Positions 1 through 8,739 of a DNA stretch of 64,000 bases are shown here, in pieces. Position numbers and translations under genes: made by a program. How positions within the stretch are numbered: the first letter of the stretch is position 1; each line of letters opens with the position of its first letter. The notes below the pieces were generated by a model that ran no database searches, was not told the DNA's origin, and saw nothing but the letters and a program-made list of their open reading frames with translations. This DNA comes from Nocardia brasiliensis ATCC 700358 (GTDB taxonomy: Bacteria; Actinomycetota; Actinomycetes; Mycobacteriales; Mycobacteriaceae). The stretch lies in contig NC_018681.1 of assembly GCF_000250675.2 (NCBI RefSeq), forward strand, positions 4,030,001 through 4,094,000, in the 5' to 3' direction.

Positions 1-1757
1 CGCTCTACGGCACCGACGCCATCTCCGAGGCCAACGGCGCGGAAAAGGGCAAGAGCTACAACAAGGTTCGCGGCGACAAGGTCATCGAGTGGGCGCGTAA
101 CTTCCTCGACGACGCGGCGACCCTGATCACCGGCTCGCACATCGGCTCCACCTCGTACAAGATCGTCGACGGTGAGCTCGAGGTCGGCCTCGAGGACGGC
201 ACCGAGATCGGGCTCGCCGATCCGTCGCAGCTGGTCGGTTACCTCGGCGATTCGGACGCGCCGACCTCGGTGCTGCTGAAGCACAACGGTCTGCACATCG
301 AGATCCAGATCGATGCGGACTCGCCGATCGGCAGCACCGACACCGCGGGCGTGAAAGATCTGGTGCTGGAGTCCGCGGTCACCACGATCATGGACTTCGA
401 GGACTCGGTCGCCGCGGTCGACGCCGAGGACAAGGTGCTCTGCTACCACAACTGGCTCGGCCTGATGAAGGGCGATCTCAGCGAGCAGGTCAGCAAGGGC
501 GACCAGACCTTCACCCGCACCATGAACCCGGACCGGGTCTACACCGCGCTCGACGGCGGTGAGCTGGTGCTGCACGGCCGTTCGCTGCTGTTCGTGCGCA
601 ACGTCGGTCACCTGATGACCAGCGACGCCATCCTCGACGCCGACGGCAACGAGGTGCCCGAGGGCATCCTCGACGGCCTGATCACCTCGCTCATCGCGAC
701 GCATTCGCTGCGCGCCGACACCGAACTGAAAAACAGCCGCACCGGCTCGGTCTACATCGTGAAGCCGAAGATGCACGGCCCCGACGAGGTCGCGTTCACC
801 AACGAGCTGTTCGGCCGGATCGAAGACGTGCTCGGCGTGCCGCGCAACACCCTCAAGGTCGGCATCATGGACGAGGAGCGCCGCACCACGGTGAACCTGA
901 AGGCCTGTATCCAGGCTGCCGCCGAACGCGTGGTGTTCATCAACACCGGCTTCCTCGACCGCACCGGCGACGAGATCCACACCTCCATGGAGGCCGGGCC
1001 GATGGTCCGCAAGGCCGAGATGAAGGGCCAGCAGTGGATCAAGTCCTACGAAGACTGGAACGTCGACACCGGCCTGGCCACCGGACTGCCCGGTAAGGCA
1101 CAGATCGGCAAGGGCATGTGGGCCATGCCGGACCTGATGGCCGACATGCTGGTGCAGAAGATCGGCCACCCCAAGGCCGGCGCCAACACCGCGTGGGTGC
1201 CCTCGCCCACCGCCGCCACCCTGCACGCGACCCACTACCACCAGGTCAACGTGCTCGACCGGCAGCAGGAAATCCTCAAGGGCGGCCCGCGCGCCACCGT
1301 CGACCAGATCCTGGAGATCCCGCTCGCCGCGGCCCCGAATTGGTCGGCCGAGGAGAAGCAGCAGGAGCTGGACAACAACTCCCAGTCGATCCTCGGCTAC
1401 GTGGTGCGCTGGATCGACCAGGGCGTCGGCTGCTCCAAGGTGCCCGACATCGAAGACGTCGCGCTCATGGAAGACCGTGCCACCCTTCGCATTTCCAGCC
1501 AGCTGATGGCGAACTGGCTGCGCCACGGCATTGTCACCGCCGACGAGGTGGTGGCCAGCCTGGAACGGATGGCGCCGATCGTCGACCGCCAGAACGCCGG
1601 CGACCGCAACTACCGCCCGCTGTCGCCGGACTTCGCCGGCAGCATCGCCTTCCAAGCCGCCAAGGAACTGATCCTCGAAGGCACCAAGCAGCCCAACGGC
1701 TACACCGAGCCGATTCTGCACCGGCGTCGTCGGGAAGCCAAGGCGGCCTGCAAGTAG
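1..1757 (+). CDS. glcB: malate synthase G (5'-truncated by window edge)
   Basis: Condenses glyoxylate with acetyl-CoA to give malate in the glyoxylate shunt; cytosolic, Mg-dependent. The frame is open from base 3, so the start lies left of the window; 584 residues are visible of the roughly 720-740 usual for the G isoform. Visible signatures include LYGTDAI near the edge, the MDEERRTTVN segment carrying the catalytic Arg, FLDRTGDEIHTSMEAG with the Mg-binding Asp, PSPTAATLHATHYHQ, and NAGDRNYRPLSPDF near the C-terminus next to the catalytic-base Asp (VDRQNAGD). It ends at TAG 1755-1757 and is followed by a strong terminator hairpin. Assignment by family motifs is very secure. Confidence 0.97.
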   Translation, partial: LYGTDAISEANGAEKGKSYNKVRGDKVIEWARNFLDDAATLITGSHIGSTSYKIVDGELEVGLEDGTEIGLADPSQLVGYLGDSDAPTSVLLKHNGLHIEIQIDADSPIGSTDTAGVKDLVLESAVTTIMDFEDSVAAVDAEDKVLCYHNWLGLMKGDLSEQVSKGDQTFTRTMNPDRVYTALDGGELVLHGRSLLFVRNVGHLMTSDAILDADGNEVPEGILDGLITSLIATHSLRADTELKNSRTGSVYIVKPKMHGPDEVAFTNELFGRIEDVLGVPRNTLKVGIMDEERRTTVNLKACIQAAAERVVFINTGFLDRTGDEIHTSMEAGPMVRKAEMKGQQWIKSYEDWNVDTGLATGLPGKAQIGKGMWAMPDLMADMLVQKIGHPKAGANTAWVPSPTAATLHATHYHQVNVLDRQQEILKGGPRATVDQILEIPLAAAPNWSAEEKQQELDNNSQSILGYVVRWIDQGVGCSKVPDIEDVALMEDRATLRISSQLMANWLRHGIVTADEVVASLERMAPIVDRQNAGDRNYRPLSPDFAGSIAFQAAKELILEGTKQPNGYTEPILHRRRREAKAACK

Positions 1758-1810
1758 GCGGACGCTCGGTGCTCGACAAGTAGTGGCGGGCAGGCATTTG
1801 CGCGACCCCG

Positions 1811-1844
1811 AGGCCCCGCTCCGGCACTGTTCGGAGCGGGGCCT
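1811..1844 (+). terminator. intrinsic-type terminator hairpin after glcB
   Basis: A perfect 13-bp inverted repeat, AGGCCCCGCTCCG at 1811-1823 and its reverse complement at 1832-1844, with an 8-base loop. It starts 54 bases after the malate synthase stop. There is no long T-run, which is common for terminators in GC-rich actinobacteria. Confidence 0.8.
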
Positions 1845-1975
1845 GTTGCGCTACCGTAGATCGGCTCGAACGCGGGTTCGCCCGCTTGCGACGGCGCCCT
1901 GTTTCGCTGCTTGCTAAACTCTGCAATTGGGAGCGGTCGAGGCGCCACTCCTGCTGCGACGGAAGGGTGTGGCAC

Positions 1976-2305
1976 GTGCCGGGGTTGAGTAGGCCGCTAT
2001 ACCAGATGAAGGCCGACTTCTTCAAGACGCTCGGACATCCTGTGCGGATCCGAGTGCTGGAACTGCTGAGCGAACGTGAGCACGCGGTGTCGGAAATGCT
2101 GAGCGAGATCGGCGTGGAGTCGGCGAACTTGTCGCAGCAGCTGGCGATTCTGCGCCGGGCCGGTCTGGTGCGTGCCAGCCGTACGGGCTTGTCGGTGACC
2201 TACGAGCTCACGTCGCCGGAGGTCGCCCAATTGCTGGCTACGGCACGGGCCATTCTCACGGGCGTTGTCGCTGGTCAGGTCGAGGCGCTAGAAGAGCCTG
2301 CCTGA
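1976..2305 (+). CDS. ArsR/SmtB-family transcriptional repressor
   Basis: Small winged-helix regulator of 109 residues. It carries the family pattern FFKTLGHPVRIRVLELL, then a helix-turn-helix with SANLSQQLAILRRAGLV. I take the GTG at 1976, 8 bases after GGAAGG, giving a VPGLSRPLYQ N-terminus that resembles mycobacterial relatives; ATG 2006 is an alternative. No metal-binding Cys cluster is seen (no ELCVCD motif), so it probably senses something other than a thiophilic metal. It lies 87 bases upstream of the PEP carboxykinase-SulP pair in the same direction and may control them; that is inference from position. Confidence 0.88.
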   Translation: MPGLSRPLYQMKADFFKTLGHPVRIRVLELLSEREHAVSEMLSEIGVESANLSQQLAILRRAGLVRASRTGLSVTYELTSPEVAQLLATARAILTGVVAGQVEALEEPA

Positions 2306-2392
2306 GTTCGAGGTCTTTCTGCGGGTCTTCTGCTGCCCATTGATTGCATAATTTCTAAACTAACTATCTAGTGTGTCAAGAAGGAGAACCGC

Positions 2393-4225
2393 GTGTCCGA
2401 CCGCCCCCTCGCCATCCAGCCCTCCGCCGTGCCGACCGACCATACGGGTGTCCTGTCCTGGGTGGCCGAGGTTGCCGAGTTGACCGCACCGGATCGAATA
2501 GTGTTCTGCGACGGATCCCGAGCGGAGTGGGACCGGTTGACCACTGCGCTGGTACGCCAGGGCACGTTCGTCCGGCTGGACGGCAAGCCGAACTCGTTCT
2601 GGTGTGTGTCGGATGCCGAGGATGTTGCTCGGGTAGAGGACCGAACCTTCATCTGTTCCCGGGATCGTGACGATGCCGGCCCGACCAACAACTGGGTCGA
2701 TCCGGTGGATATGCGCACGGTGATGACTGAGCACTACCGCGGATCGATGGTCGGGCGCACTATGTTCGTGATCGCCTACTGCATGGGGTCGTTGGCCGCC
2801 GACGATCCGAAATTCGGTGTGCAGATCACTGATTCGGCGTATGTAGCAGTGTCGATGCAGATCATGTCCCGCTCCGGCGCCCCGGTGTGGGAAAAGCTCA
2901 TCGCAGGCACCGAATTCGTCCGATGCCTGCACTCGGTCGGTGCTCCGCTGGCCGACGGGCAGGCGGACGTCGCATGGCCTTGCGACAAGACGAAGTACAT
3001 CGCGCATTTCCCGGAAGCCCGCGCCATCTGGAGTTACGGCTCCGGCTACGGCGGCAACGCGCTGCTCGGCAAGAAGTGCTTCGCGCTGCGCATCGCGTCC
3101 GTGCTCGGTCGTGACGAGGGGTGGCTCGCCGAGCACATGCTGATACTGAAACTGACGTCCCCGCGGGGCAAGACGCACTACATTGCGGGTGCGTTTCCCT
3201 CCTCCTGCGGCAAAACGAATCTGGCCATGCTGGAACCGGCATTGCCGGGCTGGAAAGCCGAGACGATCGGCGACGATATCGCCTGGCTGCGCTTCGGGGC
3301 GGATGGCCGTTTGTACGCGGTGAACCCGGAGGCAGGGTTCTTCGGAGTCGCACCGGGCACCGGTACCACGACGAACCCCAATGCGATCGCCACGATCAAC
3401 GTCGGCAATTCGATCTTCACCAACACCGCGCTGACCGACGACGCGGACGTGTGGTGGGAAGGCTTGACCGATGTCGCACCCGGCCATCTCGTCGACTGGC
3501 GTGGCAAGGACTGGACGCCGAAGTCGGAAACACTTGCCGCACATCCGAACTCGCGATACTGCACGCCGATCGCACAGTGCCCCTCGGTCGCCGCGGAATG
3601 GAACGATCCGACCGGAGTGCCGATCTCTGCCATCTTTTTCGGAGGGCGCCGTGCCACGACGATCCCGCTGGTCAGCGAGTCGTTCAGCTGGGAACACGGG
3701 GTGTTCACCGCATCTGTGCTGTCCTCGGAGACGACCGCCGCGGCTGCTGGGCAGGTCGGCGTCGTGCGCCGCGATCCGATGGCGATGTTGCCGTTCCTCG
3801 GCTACCACGTAGGCGACTACTTCGCGCACTGGCTGCGGCTCGGGGCGGCTGCGGATCCCGCCAAGCTGCCGAAGATCTTCCAGGTCAACTGGTTCCGCCG
3901 AGGCACAGGTGGACAGTTTCTGTGGCCGGGTTTCGGTGACAACGTACGGGTATTGAAATGGGCGCTGGAACGTCTCGACGGCGCGGCCGGCGCGGTCGAG
4001 ACGCCGATCGGTTATGTGCCGAATCCTGCGGACTTGGACCGATCAGGTCTGTCCGATGGATATCGCGACTCGGTGGCCGATGCCTTGGCCGTGGACGTCG
4101 AGGAATGGGTGGCCGAGGTCGCGGCAATCGAGCAGTGGTACGACTCGATCGGTGGGAACAGGATGCCCGACGCCCTGCGCGTCCAGCTCGCCGCGCTCCG
4201 GGCTCGTCTCGCCGTGGCGCACTGA
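2393..4225 (+). CDS. pckG: phosphoenolpyruvate carboxykinase (GTP)
   Basis: Interconverts oxaloacetate + GTP with PEP + CO2 + GDP; key gluconeogenic or, in reverse, anaplerotic enzyme. 610 residues, the normal size for the GTP class. Seen: RIVFCDGS near the N-terminus, the P-loop FPSSCGKTNLAM with the characteristic hyper-reactive Cys, GDDIAWLRFG (kinase-2 motif with metal-binding Asp pair), and late NWFRRGTGGQFLWPGFG. Starts at GTG 2393 after AAGGAG. The stop is two bases before the SulP start, so the two are almost certainly co-transcribed. Confidence 0.97.
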   Translation: MSDRPLAIQPSAVPTDHTGVLSWVAEVAELTAPDRIVFCDGSRAEWDRLTTALVRQGTFVRLDGKPNSFWCVSDAEDVARVEDRTFICSRDRDDAGPTNNWVDPVDMRTVMTEHYRGSMVGRTMFVIAYCMGSLAADDPKFGVQITDSAYVAVSMQIMSRSGAPVWEKLIAGTEFVRCLHSVGAPLADGQADVAWPCDKTKYIAHFPEARAIWSYGSGYGGNALLGKKCFALRIASVLGRDEGWLAEHMLILKLTSPRGKTHYIAGAFPSSCGKTNLAMLEPALPGWKAETIGDDIAWLRFGADGRLYAVNPEAGFFGVAPGTGTTTNPNAIATINVGNSIFTNTALTDDADVWWEGLTDVAPGHLVDWRGKDWTPKSETLAAHPNSRYCTPIAQCPSVAAEWNDPTGVPISAIFFGGRRATTIPLVSESFSWEHGVFTASVLSSETTAAAAGQVGVVRRDPMAMLPFLGYHVGDYFAHWLRLGAAADPAKLPKIFQVNWFRRGTGGQFLWPGFGDNVRVLKWALERLDGAAGAVETPIGYVPNPADLDRSGLSDGYRDSVADALAVDVEEWVAEVAAIEQWYDSIGGNRMPDALRVQLAALRARLAVAH

Positions 4226-4227
4226 TC

Positions 4228-5883
4228 GTGCGTGCGTTTCTGCCGAGTTGGTCGGACTGGAGTCCAGGTGTCCGCGCACCGGGTGCGGATCTACTGTCGG
4301 GTTTGATCGTCGCGCTGGTGGCACTTCCGCTGGCGTTGGGCTTCGGCATCGCCTCGGGCCTCGGCGCATCGGCCGGGCTCGCCACCGCCGTTGTCGCGGG
4401 GGTGATCGCCGCGGTGTTCGGAGGCTCGGGCTTCCAGGTCTCCGGACCCACAGGCGCGATGACGGTCGTGTTGGTTCCGATCTTCCACCGGCACGGCGCA
4501 CCTGCCGTGCTGGCCGTCGGGCTGATGGCAGGCGTCGTTCTGGTGATGCTGGCCTTCGCGCGAGTGGGACGCGCGGTCCGTTACCTGCCCGCACCCGTGC
4601 TGGAGGGCTTCACGGCGGGAATCGCGACAGTAATAGCGCTGCAACAGGTTCCGGCCGCCTTGGGGATCGCACACGCAGACGGGGAGAAGGTGTGGCAGTC
4701 GGCTTTCGACGCGGTCCGCCAGTATGCCTCGCATGCGAACCCGATGCCGCTGATCACCGCGTTCGTGGTTGCCGCCATTGTGCTGGGTGGCGGTCGGCTG
4801 TTACCGAGGTTGCCGTTCGCGCTGATCGCCGTGGCCGGGGCGACCGTGGCAGCACGGATCATGCATCTCGAGCTCACCCCGATCGGTGCCATTCCCTCCG
4901 GATTGCCTTGTCCCAGTTGGGAATTTCTGCATCTGGAGCAATTGGGCGCGCTTGTCGCGCCCGCCCTGGCGGTAGCGGCACTGGCTGCGCTGGAATCACT
5001 GTTGTCGGCGTCTGCCGCGGATGCGATGGCCGTGGGCGCTCGCTACGATCCGGACCGGGAGCTGCTCGGGCAGGGGCTGGCCAACATCGCGGCTCCCTTG
5101 TTCGGCGGAGTACCCGCGACCGGTGCGATTGCCCGTACTGCCGTCAACGTGCGCTCCGGTGCGCGTACTCGGCTCGCGGCCCTCACGCACGCGCTCATAC
5201 TCGCGGGGGTCGTCTATCTGGCCGCGCCTTTGGTTGCGGACGTGCCCTTGGCGGCGCTGGCCGGTGTGCTGCTGGCCACCACGGTGCGCATGGTGGAGAC
5301 GGCCTCCCTGGCGGCGATCGCACGGGCCTCGAAGGGAGACGCCGTCATCATGGCGGTGACCTTCGGCGTCACGGTCGCCGTGGACCTGGTCACCGCGGTA
5401 GCGGTGGGGGTCGGCGCTGCGGTGCTGCTCGCGGTGCGATCAGTGGCGAAAGAGGCTCGGCTGCAACAATTTCCGATCGACATCGGGAGCGACGACGAGG
5501 AATCCCGGACGGCGGAGCGTGAACTGCTGCACGACCACATCGTCGCCTATCGGATCGAAGGGCCGCTGTTCTTCGCCGCCGCGCATCGGTTCCTGCTGGA
5601 GCTCGCCGAGATATCGGACGTGCACGTGGTGATTCTGCGAATGTCCCACATCACGGCGTTGGATACGACCGGCGCGCTCGTACTCGCGGATGTCATCCGA
5701 AAGCTGGAGCATCGGCAGATCACCGTTCTGATGTCGGGCCTGCGCGCCGATCACCGCCGCCGTCTGGCCGCCATCGGCGCATTGCCGGTCGGCGGTGACG
5801 CGCACATTTTCGGGCACACCCGAGAAGCCATCGTGCACGCGCGTGGCTACCTGCCGAGCGGCGTCGAAAGCGCGCGACGGTGA
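4228..5883 (+). CDS. SulP-family anion transporter with C-terminal STAS domain
   Basis: Integral membrane anion transporter of 551 residues; family members carry sulfate, bicarbonate or other anions. The first membrane segment has the SulP-type LLSGLIVALVALPLALGFGIA, followed by the GPTGAMTVVLVPIF region and many hydrophobic spans. The C-terminal ~110 residues form a STAS domain (HITALDTTGALVLADVI). Start chosen as GTG 4228, two bases after the pckG stop; a longer upstream reading overlaps pckG and is not credible. Substrate is not shown by sequence; the pairing with a CO2-handling enzyme makes bicarbonate an attractive guess. Confidence 0.9.
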   Translation: MRAFLPSWSDWSPGVRAPGADLLSGLIVALVALPLALGFGIASGLGASAGLATAVVAGVIAAVFGGSGFQVSGPTGAMTVVLVPIFHRHGAPAVLAVGLMAGVVLVMLAFARVGRAVRYLPAPVLEGFTAGIATVIALQQVPAALGIAHADGEKVWQSAFDAVRQYASHANPMPLITAFVVAAIVLGGGRLLPRLPFALIAVAGATVAARIMHLELTPIGAIPSGLPCPSWEFLHLEQLGALVAPALAVAALAALESLLSASAADAMAVGARYDPDRELLGQGLANIAAPLFGGVPATGAIARTAVNVRSGARTRLAALTHALILAGVVYLAAPLVADVPLAALAGVLLATTVRMVETASLAAIARASKGDAVIMAVTFGVTVAVDLVTAVAVGVGAAVLLAVRSVAKEARLQQFPIDIGSDDEESRTAERELLHDHIVAYRIEGPLFFAAAHRFLLELAEISDVHVVILRMSHITALDTTGALVLADVIRKLEHRQITVLMSGLRADHRRRLAAIGALPVGGDAHIFGHTREAIVHARGYLPSGVESARR

Positions 5884-5989
5884 GTGTCGCCTTGCCGTTC
5901 GATCTGTTTCACCGCTGTACAGCCGCTGGTGATCGGCCAGCGGCTGCCGGGCGCGAACCCCGTTGTCTCTGCCGAACTCGGTCGGCGGT

Positions 5990-6361
5990 TCAGACCTCGA
6001 GATCTTCCTCGATGTCTTTCAAGCGCCGCCGGGCAAGGGCGAGGTTGCCGCGGCCGCGATCCAGGGCGAGGTAAAGGAACAGCCCTCTGGTCTTTCGGCC
6101 ATGCGTCGGGCGGATCAGGTGATACTGACTGCCGAGGGTGATCAGCACATCCTCGATGCCTTCGTCGAGTCCGAGTTGCTCGATCGTGCGCATCTTGGCG
6201 CGGACCAATTCGGTGTTGCTCGCGGCCGCGAGCTCGATGTCCAATGCCTTCGAGCCACCCAGGTGGCCTAGCGGCATGCCACTGCCGTAGTCGACGACAG
6301 CGGCGCCGAGCGCGCCGTCCAGCAGCATCATGTCCTTCAACGCAACGTCCATGTCCGCCAT
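5990..6361 (-). CDS. roadblock/LC7-domain protein
   Basis: 123-residue cytosolic protein with the LC7 alpha/beta fold pattern: LLDGALGAAVVDYGSGMPLG, a central LGLDEGIEDVLITLG, and GLFLYLALDRGRGNLALARRRL. Such proteins in actinobacteria are usually accessory to small GTPases or stress systems, and no GTPase partner gene is next to it. The start at 6361 is preferred over 6367 because AGAGGA then lies 6 bases upstream rather than abutting the ATG. It is convergent with SulP and divergent from pfkB. A specific role cannot be given. Confidence 0.75.
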   Translation of the reverse strand: MADMDVALKDMMLLDGALGAAVVDYGSGMPLGHLGGSKALDIELAAASNTELVRAKMRTIEQLGLDEGIEDVLITLGSQYHLIRPTHGRKTRGLFLYLALDRGRGNLALARRRLKDIEEDLEV

Positions 6362-6622
6362 GGTCATTCCTCTCTAGCGCGGTTTGAAGACCTTCGCGCG
6401 CCGAGACGCTACCTACGTGCCACGGGGGTTGTCCGCCGATTGCTGAAGAATTCCATTAGGTATGCAATTTCTATGTTCTGCAATCAAGCAGGTCGGACGG
6501 CGCGGTCTCGGAGTGCAGTGGTCGGACGGGACCTGCGGCTGCTGACCGAGGCCATTCGGCACTGTGGTCATCCGGTACGGGCGCGCGAAGCTGGGATGGC
6601 TACCCGCCGCCCAGGAGGACTG
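6362..6622. promoter_or_regulatory. divergent promoter region, roadblock gene / pfkB
   Basis: 261 non-coding bases between divergent genes. An in-frame upstream extension of pfkB through this region has no family similarity and is treated as non-coding. The right part holds two DosR-like boxes (listed separately). The AT-rich patch around 6450-6480 could hold a promoter, but I cannot define -35/-10 elements. Confidence 0.5.
6538..6572 (+). promoter_or_regulatory. tandem DosR-like boxes upstream of pfkB
   Basis: GGGACCTGCGGCTG at 6538-6551 and AGGCCATTCGGCAC at 6559-6572 both resemble the core of the mycobacterial DosR box (TTSGGGACTWWAGTCCCSAA), with starts 21 bp apart and about 50-85 bp before the chosen ATG. 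Each is imperfect. The support comes from the repeated spacing seen elsewhere in the window and from the M. tuberculosis pfkB gene (Rv2029c) being a DosR target. Confidence 0.5.
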
Positions 6623-7615
6623 ATGCCGACGTCGCTGCCGATTCTGACGGTTACCTTGAACCCGACCGTGGACATCAGCCTAGAAGTCGGTCGGCTGCGC
6701 GACGAAGGCAAGAATCGAGTGACGGTGCGATCGGTTCAGGCCGGCGGCGGGGGGTTGAATGTCGCACGCTGTGTGAGCAGGCTGGGCGGTTCCGCGTTCG
6801 CCTTGCACACTTTCGGTCGAGAGGTGGGGGCGCGGTTGAACCGTCTGCTCGACGAGGAGGGGCTTGCCCACAGTGGCATCGAGATAGGTTCCGACACACG
6901 GGAAGCTGTCGTGGTAGCGGAGACAGATGTCTGGCACAGCTATCACCTGGTGCCGCCGGGCGCGGAATTGACCGCCGCCGAGCGGGAGCGTTGCTTGTCC
7001 GCGATCACCACTGCCGCGCAACGGTTTCCGTATCTGGTGCTTACCGGTAGCGTTCCACCCGGTATGCCGGACGACTTCTGTGCTCGGATCGTGCACGGCG
7101 TCGATCCGGCCGCCACCCGTGTCGTACTCGATATCGCCGGGCAGCAATTGCGAGAAGTGTTGGGGGAGAATTCATTCGCGATTCGGCTCGACCGTCGTGA
7201 GGCGACCGGTCTGCTCGGCCGTCCGATCGAGTGTTTCGAGGACGCCCAGACGGCCAACGACCTGCTCTTGGATATCGGTGCCACCGGCAACGCGATCACG
7301 ACTGTGGCTGCGTTGGGCGCTGTCTACTCGAATGAGTCTTCGCATTATCGGATTTCTGCGCCCGTGTCGGTATCGCCGCGGCGCAGCGATGCTTGCGCGG
7401 GCGACAGCCTGGTCGCCGCGTTCACCGCGCGGCTCGCCACCGACTGCCGTCGAGCCGGCGAATACGGTGTCGCGGCGGCTTCGGCCACGGTGCTGCGGCC
7501 GGGCACCGAGGTCTTCGCCGCCGTGACGGTCGATGCGCTGGTCGAGCAGGTGCGCACGTACCGGATCGACCGGCGCGACATCGCCGAGCGCGTGCGGGCG
7601 GCCGAAGGTCCTTGA
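6623..7615 (+). CDS. pfkB: PfkB-family sugar kinase (phosphofructokinase B type)
   Basis: ATP-dependent kinase, probably of fructose 6-phosphate, fructose 1-phosphate or tagatose 6-phosphate. 330 residues. N-terminal TVTLNPTVDISLEV and GGGGLNVARCVSRLGG are the PfkB substrate-binding signature. Near residue 260 the usual GAGDS catalytic motif reads CAGDSLVAAF: the catalytic Asp is kept but the first Gly is Cys. The start at 6623 is set by AGGAGG at 6613-6618. It resembles DosR-regulated PfkB (Rv2029c) of M. tuberculosis and precedes an Acg-type nitroreductase. Exact substrate is not determined by sequence. Confidence 0.88.
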   Translation: MPTSLPILTVTLNPTVDISLEVGRLRDEGKNRVTVRSVQAGGGGLNVARCVSRLGGSAFALHTFGREVGARLNRLLDEEGLAHSGIEIGSDTREAVVVAETDVWHSYHLVPPGAELTAAERERCLSAITTAAQRFPYLVLTGSVPPGMPDDFCARIVHGVDPAATRVVLDIAGQQLREVLGENSFAIRLDRREATGLLGRPIECFEDAQTANDLLLDIGATGNAITTVAALGAVYSNESSHYRISAPVSVSPRRSDACAGDSLVAAFTARLATDCRRAGEYGVAAASATVLRPGTEVFAAVTVDALVEQVRTYRIDRRDIAERVRAAEGP

Positions 7616-7634
7616 GTTCGAGGGCTTTTCGATT
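7599..7634 (+). promoter_or_regulatory. tandem DosR-like boxes before Acg-type nitroreductase
   Basis: CGGCCGAAGGTCCT at 7599-7612 (reverse complement AGGACCTTCGGCCG) overlaps the end of pfkB. AGGGCTTTTCGATT starts 22 bp later at 7621 and is a weaker match. Together they lie 80-115 bp before the nitroreductase start. Confidence 0.5.
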
Positions 7635-7713
7635 CGGCAGGAGGCCATCGTGCCCTTATCCGCGACCTTGCTTCGGTGGGACGGTAGACGGAAACAAGCT
7701 GGAGGTAACGACC

Positions 7714-8700
7714 ATGGACCACGGACTGCCCGACGACAACACCGTCAAGACAGCACTGGCGCTCGCGGTGCGGGCACCGTCGGTGCACAACTCACAACCG
7801 TGGCGCTGGCGGATCGGCAGCAGGTCGGTGCATCTGTACCTCGATCCCGCGCGAGCACTGCCTGCCACAGACCCCGATCAACGGGAGATGGTGCTCAGCT
7901 GTGGTGCGGCACTGCATCATCTGCGTGTCGCTCTTGCAGCGCTCGGCTGGTCGGCGGTGGTGCATCGGCTGCCCAACCCGGCCGATCCGAACCATCTGGC
8001 GTCGATCGAGTTGCTGCGTCACCGGCCCACGCCGGCGGAAGTCGAACTGAGCGCTGCCATCTCGCGTCGGCAGACCGATCGCAGGCACTACACCTCCTGG
8101 CCGATCCCCCGCGGGTATCTCGGACTCGCCGCCGAACGCGCCTCAGCGCTCGGGGCGCTCCTGCGTCAGGCCACGGATCGCTCACGGGAACAACTGATCA
8201 CGGCTACTCGTGCCGCGGCGGTTCAGCATGCGATGAATCCGGAGTACCGATTCGAACTTGCGAACTGGAGCGGCAGACACAGTGCCGCCGAGGGTGTGCC
8301 TGCACGTAGTGCGCCCGCTCCTCGGGCGGAGGACGAATTGCCGGCTCGAACGTTCGTCGCCCCGCAACTGAGCGACACCGCCCATGAGCCGGATTTCGCG
8401 GACCTGCTGGTGCTCGCCACCTCCGGCGACGACCGGATGTCCCGATTGCAAGCAGGTGAGGCACTGAGTGCAGTGTTGCTGACCGCGACCAATGTCGGCC
8501 TGGCGACCTGCGTGCTCACCGAACCGCTCGAGATCGCGGAACTGCGCCACGATGTTCGACGTGGTGTCCTCGACGGTAACGCCTACCCCCAGGCGATCAT
8601 TCGAATCGGCTGGGTGCCCACAAGCGCGGCGCCACTGCCGATGACACCACGTCGAGCTGTCGACGACGTTCTGGACCCCTTCGACGCTCCGATCGGTTGA
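7714..8700 (+). CDS. Acg-type nitroreductase-family protein 1
   Basis: 328-residue member of the Acg (Rv2032) branch of the nitroreductase fold. Family hallmarks are APSVHNSQPWRW near residue 23, a CGAALHHLRVAL segment, RRQTDRR, and the distal AGEALSAVLLTATNVGLA. Typical nitroreductases reduce nitro compounds or quinones with FMN; Acg proteins are reported to bind flavin in an occluded way and may act as flavin stores, so enzymatic activity should not be assumed. The start at 7714 follows GGAGGT at 7701. It lies 98 bases after pfkB with its own DosR-like boxes. Confidence 0.88.
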   Translation: MDHGLPDDNTVKTALALAVRAPSVHNSQPWRWRIGSRSVHLYLDPARALPATDPDQREMVLSCGAALHHLRVALAALGWSAVVHRLPNPADPNHLASIELLRHRPTPAEVELSAAISRRQTDRRHYTSWPIPRGYLGLAAERASALGALLRQATDRSREQLITATRAAAVQHAMNPEYRFELANWSGRHSAAEGVPARSAPAPRAEDELPARTFVAPQLSDTAHEPDFADLLVLATSGDDRMSRLQAGEALSAVLLTATNVGLATCVLTEPLEIAELRHDVRRGVLDGNAYPQAIIRIGWVPTSAAPLPMTPRRAVDDVLDPFDAPIG

Positions 8701-8739
8701 ACGCGTTTCGCGTCGCCAGTAGGCACAGGTCGACGGTGG

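Noticed and set aside
2360..3829. 489-residue antisense frame over pckG
   Set aside because: No family features, and pckG has complete catalytic motifs and a good ribosome site.
3958..4227. 90-residue N-terminal extension of the first SulP
   Set aside because: It overlaps the end of pckG, is low-complexity and lacks membrane features; GTG 4228 fits better.
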